NCBI GenBank assembly: GCA_947074225.1
Contig: CAMTOX010000072.1
Location: 1-8,134, forward strand
Direction of reading: 5' to 3'
Length of the DNA stretch: 8,134 nucleotides
Source of the DNA: an uncultured bacterium
GTDB taxonomy: Bacteria > Bacteroidota > Bacteroidia > Bacteroidales > Paludibacteraceae
Positions 1 through 6,266 of the stretch are shown piece by piece. Each line of letters starts with the position of its first letter. Positions within the stretch are counted from its first letter, which is position 1. The notes beneath the pieces were generated by a model. It worked only from the letters and a program-made list of their open reading frames with translations, did not search any database and was not told the DNA's origin. A program made the position numbers and the translations under genes.

Positions 1-69
1 TTCTTTTTGCTTCGTCCGCAAACTCAAAAGTTGCATTTATAAGTTGAACTCAAGTTTGGTTAATTTGGA
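1..69. other. Left-edge non-coding stretch
   Basis: This is the sequence downstream of the minus-strand glycosyltransferase gene, cut by the window edge. It holds two similar short units, AACTCAAAAGTT at 21-32 and AACTCAAGTT at 47-56, each a small imperfect dyad with AACT/AGTT arms. I see no strong stem followed by a T run, so no convincing terminator for the operon is visible here. Nothing else is recognisable. Confidence 0.4.
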
Positions 70-810
70 TTATTTAAAAAGTTTACTCTTCATCAATTTC
101 CATTTGCATAAACGGTACACCAACGATACGCGTAAAACGCCTAAACCATATATAGAACTACGTTTAAGATTTATTGAAGAGGCATCGTCAAAATATTTGG
201 TTGGGCAAGTTACTTCGCCTATTTCATAACCTTCATAGAATATTTGGGCAATCATCTCATTATCGAAGATAAAATCGTCTGAGCACACATTATAGTTTAC
301 AGCTCTCAACACTTCGCCCGAGAATGCTCTATAGCCGGTATGATATTCAGATAACTTCTGATTCAGCATAATATTCTCTATCAAAGTTAGGGCTCTATTG
401 GCAATATACTTTATCATTGGCATACCACCCTTCAAGGCTCCTTTACCCAATATTCGAGAAGCAAAAGACACCGGATACACATCGTTAGCAATCATATAGG
501 CCATTGACTGAATCAATTTTGGAGTGTACTGATAGTCGGGATGAACCATAATAACAATATCGGCACCCAACTCCAAAGCACGGTTGTAACAGGTCTTCTG
601 GTTACCTCCATATCCAGTATTGCGCTCGTGCACTAACACCTCTTTAATACCTAATGCTTTAGCCTTCTCTACGGTATTATCACGGCTACAATCATCGGTC
701 AGGATTACTTCATCAACAATATCAAAAGGAATTTCGGCATAGGTTTGTTCCAATGTCTTTTCGGCATTATAGGCTGGCATTACCACTACCAGTTTCTTAC
801 CATTTATCAT
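70..810 (-). CDS. Family 2 glycosyltransferase (DPM1/polyprenyl-phosphate sugar synthase-like)
   Basis: A 246-residue GT-A fold glycosyltransferase, probably acting at the cytoplasmic face of the inner membrane. The N-terminal strand VVVMPAYNAEKTL (8-20) and the acidic pair D39-D40 in LTDDCSRDNT are the nucleotide-sugar binding hallmarks of GT2. R63-N64 followed by GYGGN (66-70) is typical of the dolichyl-phosphate-mannose synthase-like branch. The metal-binding DxD position reads HPDYQY (90-95), with histidine where classic DPM1 proteins have the first aspartate. YHTGYRAF (156-163) and the acidic stretch 178-185 (SDDFIFDNE region) match the conserved second half of this branch. No membrane helix is apparent, unlike ArnC/GtrB types that carry C-terminal helices. 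It is the last gene of a three-gene minus-strand unit, 20 bases after an ArnT-like glycosyltransferase. This suggests it makes the lipid-linked sugar donor that enzyme needs, which is inference. Donor sugar and acceptor cannot be read from the sequence. The start ATG gives the full N-terminal strand. Confidence 0.9.
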   Translation of the reverse strand: MINGKKLVVVMPAYNAEKTLEQTYAEIPFDIVDEVILTDDCSRDNTVEKAKALGIKEVLVHERNTGYGGNQKTCYNRALELGADIVIMVHPDYQYTPKLIQSMAYMIANDVYPVSFASRILGKGALKGGMPMIKYIANRALTLIENIMLNQKLSEYHTGYRAFSGEVLRAVNYNVCSDDFIFDNEMIAQIFYEGYEIGEVTCPTKYFDDASSINLKRSSIYGLGVLRVSLVYRLCKWKLMKSKLFK

Positions 811-830
811 AAGGTTAAATATATTGGTTA

Positions 831-2528
831 CTATTCATTAATATCTGTCTGCCCATCTTCTTGAGCAACTTGCTCTACCGGATTACGTTTATAGAAGGCA
901 AAACCATGTTTATTATATATAAATTCACTCTCTGGCGATTCTGTTGTAAACTGTGTTACCTCTTTTGTGGTATTGCGCAGAATAAAATAGACGGGTTTAT
1001 CTATTGCTCCCTGCATCAACACATATTTATCGCTTTCGCTATTCTCGGGTTGTCGGTCGGCATAAAAATAGTGAGCATAGCTCTTATGTATCGGATAAAT
1101 ATAACAATCCTCACCTTGACGCTCTTCCAAAAACTCTATCATAGCAGCTTGACTATATTTCTCTACTTGAGGCACTATTAAGCACATGGCAGAAAAAACA
1201 AATCCTAAACAACCCAATAAGAGTATTGATATGGCACGCCCTTCAAAATGTTTACTCCATACTAAAAAGAGAATAATACATACCAAGAGCCAAATCCCTA
1301 TAGCAACTTCCCATCCCATCCAGGAGGCATAAGCCTGAAGGTTACCAGCGGTAAACTCATCTACATAAGGTAATATCAAATGTTTGAAATTGTCAAAATA
1401 AACAACACCTATTATTGCTACCCCATAAATAATACCCATAACAGCTATCATTACTTTTTGCCAAGTATATAACTTCTGTTTATGCGATAATATGGAATCG
1501 GCATACCAAGCAGCCATAAAAGTTAAGGGAAAGTAACTCATAGAAGAGTAGTGTACAATCTTGGTTCTAACAATAGTAAAGAGCACCATCACAACCCAAA
1601 AGAGTAACATCATCCAACGCATCATATGCATACCATTACGGTCGTTCTCAGAACGGTATATAGAAGGTTTAAATACCGGCAAGGCAAACCACACTGCAGG
1701 AAAAAGACCTATTAGTACCATCACAAAATGATACAAGAAGAAGCCACCGTGTCCGGCATCTTGAGTTTGAAATAGGCGTATCTGATAAACTATAAAATCT
1801 TGAATAACCGTTAGGTTACCACTCAATATCTGTAATATAAACCACAACCCGCCTACTAAACAGAGTATTACGAAAAACAATACTACCTGATACCAACGGA
1901 AAGAGAGTCTAAAACGAACGGCAACCAAATAACAACAAAAGGTAAGCAAAAAGATTAAGAAACCCACTGGACCTTTTGTCAAGATGGCTAATCCCAAGAA
2001 AAGTGCCGACCAAAGCACTTGCCAATTTTTATTCCTTCTATTAAGAGGCGAAGTAAAAAGTACAAAAAAGTAGGTTCCTAAAAAGATAAATAAATTTAAC
2101 CATGGATCTATAATACCGGTTTTAAAATAGAAAAAGGTGAAGAATGAACAAGCATAAAATGCACTCCATAATATACCCATTCTATAACCTTTAAGGTTAT
2201 AACCAATGCGAAAAAGCACCACCAATGTTATAATACCACATATAGCATTAGGAAAACGTGCTGCGAACTCATTTACTCCGAACAGATGCATTGACAATGC
2301 CTGCATCCATATAAAGAGTGGTGGCTTTTCCCAAAACGATTCAAAGTTTACTTGCACATTGAGAAGGTCGCCTGTTAAGAGCATCTCACGAGCCGATTCG
2401 GCAAAGTTTATCTCATCCCAATCAAAGAGATGAACCATACCAAGACCTGGCACAAAGAAGAGTGCTGCTAACACTACAATTACCAACTCGGTAATCCATA
2501 ACTGAGAACGGGAAACGTTACCTTGCAT
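831..2528 (-). CDS. ArnT/PMT-like integral-membrane glycosyltransferase (GT-C, family 39/83 type)
   Basis: A 565-residue polytopic membrane protein with about eleven to thirteen hydrophobic helices in residues 12-455, then a soluble C-terminal part (about 456-565). GT-C enzymes of this class transfer a sugar from a polyprenyl-phosphate carrier to an acceptor on the periplasmic side. Diagnostic features are the acidic first-loop motif FDWDE (35-39, with D38-E39 at the usual catalytic site) followed by FAESAREM (42-49), WEKPPL (66-71), D141-P142 beginning a helix, TKGPVG (184-189), and the K323/H326-Y327 to Y332-F333-P334 stretch corresponding to the K-x-x-H/P-Y...YP region of ArnT-like proteins. 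Length is close to ArnT (about 550). It sits 9 bases after the coiled-coil gene and 20 bases before the family-2 glycosyltransferase, so the three are probably co-transcribed. The pairing implies use of the lipid-linked sugar made by the GT2 partner. Whether the acceptor is lipid A, a glycan or a protein is unknown, so I give no arnT symbol. Confidence 0.9.
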   Translation of the reverse strand: MQGNVSRSQLWITELVIVVLAALFFVPGLGMVHLFDWDEINFAESAREMLLTGDLLNVQVNFESFWEKPPLFIWMQALSMHLFGVNEFAARFPNAICGIITLVVLFRIGYNLKGYRMGILWSAFYACSFFTFFYFKTGIIDPWLNLFIFLGTYFFVLFTSPLNRRNKNWQVLWSALFLGLAILTKGPVGFLIFLLTFCCYLVAVRFRLSFRWYQVVLFFVILCLVGGLWFILQILSGNLTVIQDFIVYQIRLFQTQDAGHGGFFLYHFVMVLIGLFPAVWFALPVFKPSIYRSENDRNGMHMMRWMMLLFWVVMVLFTIVRTKIVHYSSMSYFPLTFMAAWYADSILSHKQKLYTWQKVMIAVMGIIYGVAIIGVVYFDNFKHLILPYVDEFTAGNLQAYASWMGWEVAIGIWLLVCIILFLVWSKHFEGRAISILLLGCLGFVFSAMCLIVPQVEKYSQAAMIEFLEERQGEDCYIYPIHKSYAHYFYADRQPENSESDKYVLMQGAIDKPVYFILRNTTKEVTQFTTESPESEFIYNKHGFAFYKRNPVEQVAQEDGQTDINE

Positions 2529-2537
2529 CTATATTTA

Positions 2538-3425
2538 TTATTTATCGAGTTTAAAATTTGCACTTCCTACCAAATGGCCATCTATAAATAGATCCACGCG
2601 ATAATTTCCAGCCCATAAAGTCTCATCAACGGTATAATAAATCACATCACTCATATCTTCACCGGCATATTCAAAGCTCTTTTTAGAAGAGTACTCTATC
2701 TCTCTATTCTCGTAGCGAAACACATCGTTTGCACTTTTTGTCAACACACTATTCTCAGGTGTTGTTATACGCATATAAATGGTTTTCATTCCTATAGGCG
2801 AGGAGATATTTTTTAAGATATCAAAACTCACCTCCACAATAGCCACTCTTTTAATAGACTTGGTCTTGCGACCACGTTGATTCTGCGTCTCTACTACTAC
2901 ATTACGAGCCTCTAATTGTGAAGCCAAAGTCACCTTCTTCTCTAAATTATCGCGCTCTTCCGAGAGTTGAGACACTGTACGCGTTGCCTCTTGATAACGC
3001 TGACGTACTTCGCGGTTCTCTGAAGTTAATTTTTGATTCAACGTATTTAAAGAATCTACTTGATTTACATAATAAACCAACACCTCACGTACTGAGGCTA
3101 ACTCTTTCTTCAACTCGGTAATACGCTTTGCATTGGTCGACTTCACTGTACGCAACTCCTCTAAAAGCAACTGCACACGTTTCTGCTCTTGGTCTAATTT
3201 CTTTAACAATGAGTCATTATTGGTTTTGAAAGAGAAGCCCTCCATCTCAAGGGCTATATCCTGATAATCGGCCTCCAACTGCTCCTTCTCGTAATTCATC
3301 AGTTCTACCACATCAACCATCTGTTGCTCAGCAACCTTTGCTCTCTGCCACATTAACGCTATACCGCACAATAAAATCACCAATACCACAATGGCTACAA
3401 TTAACCAAATACGCTCTTTTTTCAT
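2538..3425 (-). CDS. Membrane-anchored coiled-coil protein of unknown function
   Basis: I do not recognise a named family. The 295-residue product has a short basic start (KKER, 2-5), one hydrophobic helix at about 6-26 acting as a signal anchor, then a long charged heptad-like region at about 28-175, rich in E, K, Q, L and R, that should form coiled coil. A kink is likely around GFSFKTNND (63-71). A basic linker (RGRKTKSIKR, 184-193) leads to a C-terminal domain (about 194-295) with alternating hydrophobic residues, including LWAGNYRVDLFIDG (270-283), suggesting a small beta-sandwich. C20 lies inside the helix without a proper lipobox (L-L before C), so a lipoprotein is unlikely. The likely topology places the coiled coil and beta domain outside the inner membrane, which is inferred. 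It is the first gene of the unit with the two glycosyltransferases and follows a good promoter at 3475-3506. It might be a scaffold or regulator of the glycosylation pair, or simply share its transcript. Confidence 0.8.
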   Translation of the reverse strand: MKKERIWLIVAIVVLVILLCGIALMWQRAKVAEQQMVDVVELMNYEKEQLEADYQDIALEMEGFSFKTNNDSLLKKLDQEQKRVQLLLEELRTVKSTNAKRITELKKELASVREVLVYYVNQVDSLNTLNQKLTSENREVRQRYQEATRTVSQLSEERDNLEKKVTLASQLEARNVVVETQNQRGRKTKSIKRVAIVEVSFDILKNISSPIGMKTIYMRITTPENSVLTKSANDVFRYENREIEYSSKKSFEYAGEDMSDVIYYTVDETLWAGNYRVDLFIDGHLVGSANFKLDK

Positions 3426-3471
3426 CTACTTATATAATAAAAAACTTAATATTACAATACATACTATAATC

Positions 3472-3497
3472 TTGCAAAAGTAACGCAAAGTTTGCAA
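3472..3497. repeat. Inverted repeat over the minus-strand promoter
   Basis: TTGCAAA (3472-3478) and TTTGCAA (3491-3497) form a perfect 7-base inverted repeat with a 12-base spacer. Nested at its right side is a smaller dyad, GCAAA-G-TTTGC (3485-3495). The left arm overlaps the -7 box, and the rest occupies the spacer between the -7 and -33 boxes. A binding protein would compete with RNA polymerase, so a repressor operator is possible but unproven. Low-complexity chance is a real alternative. Confidence 0.4.
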
Positions 3498-3506
3498 TTT
3501 CCCAAT
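3475..3506 (-). promoter_or_regulatory. Bacteroidota-type promoter of the glycosylation unit
   Basis: Read on the minus strand, TACTTTTG (3482 down to 3475) matches the Bacteroidota primary sigma -7 consensus TAnnTTTG exactly. The bases ATTG (3506-3503) lie 20 bases upstream and match three of four bases of the -33 box TTTG, at the usual 19-21 spacing. Transcription would start a few bases downstream, giving a leader of about 45 bases before the coiled-coil gene at 3425. No other good box is visible between the three genes, which supports one transcript. Confidence 0.65.
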
Positions 3507-3631
3507 CTTTTTGCTTAACAAATAAAACGAAATACATCATATTTATCCCTTTCAATAACCAATGCCGGCATCTACTCACCAATTTATATGCTTTTTCGCA
3601 TTCACTCAATCTTTCTATGAGCTATATTTAT

Positions 3632-3639
3632 TACTTTTG
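3632..3639 (+). promoter_or_regulatory. Bacteroidota-type -7 box for the acyltransferase unit
   Basis: TACTTTTG is an exact match to the Bacteroidota -7 consensus TAnnTTTG, about 100 bases before the acyltransferase start. No good TTTG box is found 19-21 bases upstream (the sequence there is around TCAATCTTT), so the promoter is recognised from the -7 element alone and may be weak or activator-dependent. It shares eleven bases, TTACTTTTGCA, with the promoter facing the other way. Confidence 0.55.
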
Positions 3640-3667
3640 CACAACAGTTGAGAAGGAGTGTGCAAAA
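3635..3667. repeat. 9-base inverted repeat over the plus-strand transcription start
   Basis: TTTTGCACA (3635-3643) and TGTGCAAAA (3659-3667) are perfect inverted arms separated by 15 bases. Allowing one bulged C, the arms extend to ACT (3633-3635) and AGT (3669-3671). The left arm covers the end of the -7 box and the right arm lies just inside the predicted transcript. It could be an operator, or a hairpin at the 5' end of the message. Neither role is shown by the sequence alone. Confidence 0.45.
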
Positions 3668-3742
3668 CAGTCTGAATTAACTTTTTACAACTAGATACTC
3701 TTACAGATTTTTGTCTATACAACTACTCATTAATTACCAAAC

Positions 3743-4747
3743 ATGGAACTAAAGCAAAGAATAGAATTTATTGATTTAGCAAAAGGAATCTGCGTTATCT
3801 TAGTAGTATTAGGTCATTGTGGAGTGTCGAACGATATTCCGGGATGGGAAATTGTACGTATGCCACTCTATTTTGTACTCTCAGGCCTATTCTTCAAAAC
3901 CTATGGTAGTTGGTTTAGCTTCTTTGTTCGTAAAGTAAACAAAATATTGGTCCCTTTCTTATTCTTTTATCTAATAAGCTACATACTCTTCTACTTCTTA
4001 CAAAGTTTCTACCCTTCTCTTCTTATCACCCTTGCTAAAGGGGTATTAGATCTATTTGATAACCGACACTATTTTAACGGACCTACTTGGTTTCTTTTGG
4101 CACTCTTTTGGTGCAGTCTCATCTTCTGCGCCATCATGGTCTACTTAAAGAAGGAGTGGCAACGCCTTTTAACGCTCACACTTCTCTCTCTCTTCGGATG
4201 GTATTTAGGCTATAAAGACATTTTCGTACCACTCTTCTTAGATGTGGCTTTAACAACTCTACCCTTCTATGCCATGGGTTATTATCTCAAAAAAACACCT
4301 ATACTCTTTTCTAAGCAACCCTGGTATATCGACCTCTGCATTGCTGTACTGCTTTGGGGAATCTCATTTCTACTCTCCAAATACACAAACTATATGATGG
4401 CATTTCATTATAACAATGTTGGAGGAATAGAGAGTTATCTGCTAGCTGCCGTATCTGTCATGTCAATTATTTTCTTAAGTAAAGCTATAAACTATATACC
4501 GTTTGTCTCTTATTTAGGACGCTACTCCATTATTGTGCTATGCATACACCACATGGTGTATCGTCCCTTAAAAGTTATATTAGCATTACCGCAATTGGAG
4601 TGGGCAAACAATGTCTATATATTAGCCATACTCACCTTACTAATCACAGCGGCCTTTATTCCACTCTGCATTCGTCTCATACCATGGTTTGTAGCGCAGA
4701 AAGATTTATTTAAAGTCCCAACTACTAAACAACACATGCATTCATAA
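3743..4747 (+). CDS. Acyltransferase-3 family membrane protein
   Basis: A 334-residue polytopic inner-membrane protein of the acyltransferase-3 family (PF01757 type), which moves acetyl or other acyl groups onto sugars of envelope polysaccharides, lipids or small molecules. The N-terminal signature RIEFIDLAKGI (6-16) is followed by the helix carrying the proposed catalytic H25 (LGHCG). Next come RMPLYFVLSGLFF (39-51), with the family's conserved R-x-P-x-x-F-x-x-S-G-F pattern, and RKVNKILVP (63-71), the basic loop before the third helix. GPTWFLLALF (113-122) and the late helix LGRYSIIVLCIHH (258-270) are also typical. About ten hydrophobic helices are visible, and there is no C-terminal SGNH domain, so this is the stand-alone membrane form. 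It is followed after 21 bases by a small membrane protein gene, probably on the same transcript. The substrate is unknown. Its position facing a glycosylation unit makes an envelope glycan plausible (inference). The start at 3743 preserves the full signature and follows an A-rich leader. Confidence 0.9.
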   Translation: MELKQRIEFIDLAKGICVILVVLGHCGVSNDIPGWEIVRMPLYFVLSGLFFKTYGSWFSFFVRKVNKILVPFLFFYLISYILFYFLQSFYPSLLITLAKGVLDLFDNRHYFNGPTWFLLALFWCSLIFCAIMVYLKKEWQRLLTLTLLSLFGWYLGYKDIFVPLFLDVALTTLPFYAMGYYLKKTPILFSKQPWYIDLCIAVLLWGISFLLSKYTNYMMAFHYNNVGGIESYLLAAVSVMSIIFLSKAINYIPFVSYLGRYSIIVLCIHHMVYRPLKVILALPQLEWANNVYILAILTLLITAAFIPLCIRLIPWFVAQKDLFKVPTTKQHMHS

Positions 4748-4768
4748 CATCTAATACAAACTGCACAC

Positions 4769-5065
4769 ATGGAAAAGATTATTAAAATTGGCCTCGCCAC
4801 GCTCTTTATCATTGGTATCTTCAGCTTACCATATGGTTATTACATGTTCCTTAGGCTCTGTGCCACCATAGGCTTTGCCTACTTAGCTTTCAAGGCCTAT
4901 AGCGAGAAACAGAACATCAGTATGGTCGTTTATGGTGCACTCGTTGTCCTATTTCAACCACTCTTCATGATAACTTTAGACAAAGAGGCGTGGGTTATCA
5001 TTGATATCATCATAGCCATTTACCTCATGATATCGCTACTCATAAAAAAGAGCACAAAAGAATAA
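4769..5065 (+). CDS. Small multi-pass membrane protein, DUF6804-like
   Basis: A 98-residue, strongly hydrophobic protein with three or four helices: about 5-20, 25-43, 51-69 and 74-91. The positive residues K3 and K6 lie at the start and KK-STKE at the end. The motif LPYGYYMFLR (20-29) at the end of the first helix resembles small bacterial membrane proteins grouped as DUF6804. I make that link from memory, with moderate certainty. Function is unknown. It lies 21 bases after the acyltransferase gene with no terminator between them, and the bidirectional terminator follows at 5134, so it is probably the last gene of a two-gene transcript. Both termini are predicted cytoplasmic if there are four helices. 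Confidence 0.75.
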   Translation: MEKIIKIGLATLFIIGIFSLPYGYYMFLRLCATIGFAYLAFKAYSEKQNISMVVYGALVVLFQPLFMITLDKEAWVIIDIIIAIYLMISLLIKKSTKE

Positions 5066-5133
5066 AAAAGTGCTTTACACACAAAGTCAACATCTGCCCT
5101 CAAGCGCAGCAACTCTCTGAGATGAACAGAGCT

Positions 5134-5181
5134 AAAAAAAAGAGTATCAAGGCCCAATGCCATGATACTCTTTTTTTTTTT
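5134..5181. terminator. Bidirectional intrinsic terminator
   Basis: Eight A's plus GAGTATCA (5134-5149) pair perfectly with TGATACTC plus T's (5163-5178), a 16-base stem. Inside, GGC (5151-5153) pairs with GCC (5159-5161) after one A-A mismatch, leaving a CCAAT loop. The T run continues to 5181. Because the stem is flanked by A's on one side and T's on the other, it has a U tract in transcripts from either strand. It lies between the stop of the small membrane protein gene (5065) and the stop of korB (5207), where converging transcripts must end. Confidence 0.88.
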
Positions 5182-5206
5182 AGATTTTAGATAATGTGTA
5201 GCGAGA

Positions 5207-6205
5207 TTACATATCCCAATGTTCCAAAGTTTCAAGCAAATCGTCAAAGCTCTTCACTTTTGACTTGTTTTGCACCTCATCAATTTGGTTCTGTACTGCT
5301 CTGTCGTAGCTTTCGCAAGGCACAGCGCGAATCACACCCATAGCAATAGGCATATCCGGACCATCCATCTTAGCTAACTTAATATGTAACGATGGATCCT
5401 CGGTTGTTGCATCGTGCACCAAAATATCTTTTTCGGTAATGCCATTCTCGCCCAAAGTAACCACTTTTAAATCCCAACCATCGAGCATCAAGCCTTTATT
5501 GCGCTCTTTACCAAACAACATTGGTTTACCATGTTCAAGAATAATAACACGCTCAATACGCTCCTCTTTTGAGGCTATCCAATTATGTGTGCCATTATTA
5601 AAGATTACACAGTTCACTAAACACTCCACAATAGAGGTACCTTCGTGTTGTGCCGCTGCCTTCATTACCATCTGCGAGGTTGGTAAGTCCATATCTAAAG
5701 TGCGAGCAAAGAAAGTGCCGCGAGCACCCATAGTCAATTCGGCAGGACAAAACGGACGTTCTACTGTACCAAATGGAGAGGATTTACTCACAAAACCCTT
5801 TGGAGAGGTTGGAGAGTATTGACCTTTTGTTAAACCGTAAATACGGTTATTGAAAAGCAACACATTTAGGTTTACATTACGGCGTACACTATGAATAAAG
5901 TGGTTACCACCAATGGCAAGACAGTCGCCATCGCCAGTAGCTTGCCAAACACAAAGATCTGGATTGGCAGTTTTTACACCTGTTGCTATAGCAGCACCAC
6001 GACCATGAATGGTATGGAAGCCATAAGCATTGATATAGTAAGGTAAACGAGAAGAACACCCGATACCTGATATAACGGCTAATTGATGTGGGGGAATGCC
6101 TATCTCGGCCATAGCTTTTTGCAATGAATTTAAGATGGCGTGGTCGCCACATCCCGGACACCAGCGAACATATTGATCGCTTTTGAAATCTTTTGCTGTA
6201 AACAT
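5207..6205 (-). CDS. korB: 2-oxoglutarate:ferredoxin oxidoreductase, beta subunit
   Basis: A 332-residue subunit carrying thiamine diphosphate (TPP) and a [4Fe-4S] cluster. With KorA it oxidises a 2-oxoacid, most likely 2-oxoglutarate, with CoA to acyl-CoA and CO2 while reducing ferredoxin; the reverse carboxylation is possible in anaerobes. Cluster ligands are visible as C16 and C19 in RWCPGCGDH (14-22), C50 in GIGCSSR (47-53) and C199 in LVNCVIFNNG, the spacing known from archaeal 2-oxoacid:ferredoxin oxidoreductases. The TPP/Mg site is GDGDCLAIGGNH (91-102), continued by NNRIYGLTKGQYSPTS (119-134). HGRGAAIATGVK (67-78) is also typical. Length is normal for the family. It follows korA by 61 bases on the same strand and ends against the bidirectional terminator. 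The start ATG places the CPGCG motif at the usual distance from the N-terminus. Specificity for 2-oxoglutarate over other oxoacids rests on overall resemblance, not on a residue I can point to. Confidence 0.93.
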   Translation of the reverse strand: MFTAKDFKSDQYVRWCPGCGDHAILNSLQKAMAEIGIPPHQLAVISGIGCSSRLPYYINAYGFHTIHGRGAAIATGVKTANPDLCVWQATGDGDCLAIGGNHFIHSVRRNVNLNVLLFNNRIYGLTKGQYSPTSPKGFVSKSSPFGTVERPFCPAELTMGARGTFFARTLDMDLPTSQMVMKAAAQHEGTSIVECLVNCVIFNNGTHNWIASKEERIERVIILEHGKPMLFGKERNKGLMLDGWDLKVVTLGENGITEKDILVHDATTEDPSLHIKLAKMDGPDMPIAMGVIRAVPCESYDRAVQNQIDEVQNKSKVKSFDDLLETLEHWDM

Positions 6206-6266
6206 GAGATTTATAGGTTGTGCCTCAGTATCTGCTCTTTTTCAAGAAAGAACTAAGGCTGTGTGT

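Larger units (their letters stand above)
3426..3742. other. Divergent intergenic region (317 bases)
   Basis: This gap separates the minus-strand glycosylation unit from the plus-strand acyltransferase unit. It holds one promoter in each direction, each overlapped by a short TTGCA-type inverted repeat (described separately). The predicted leaders are roughly 45 bases on the minus side and roughly 100 bases on the plus side. The middle part, about 3510-3630, shows no open frame, RNA-like hairpin or repeat that I can support. I see no riboswitch or tRNA. Confidence 0.6.

Noticed and set aside
19..58. CAAACT (19-24) and AGTTTG (53-58) as a possible terminator for the glycosylation unit.
   Set aside because: The arms are only six bases with a long loop and there is no T run after them on the minus strand.
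44..229. A 61-codon plus-strand open frame over the end of the GT2 gene.
   Set aside because: It is antisense to the conserved end of the glycosyltransferase, with no domain or leader.
2538..3425. The coiled-coil protein as a lipoprotein, because of a cysteine near residue 20.
   Set aside because: C20 is inside a long hydrophobic helix and preceded by L-L, which does not fit a lipobox. A signal anchor fits better.
5115..5131. CTCTG/CAGAG stem just before the main terminator.
   Set aside because: It has only five pairs with a seven-base loop and no T run, so chance is likely.
6236..6251. TCTTT/AAAGA mini-hairpin between korA and korB.
   Set aside because: A five-base AT-rich stem is too weak to call a terminator or processing site.
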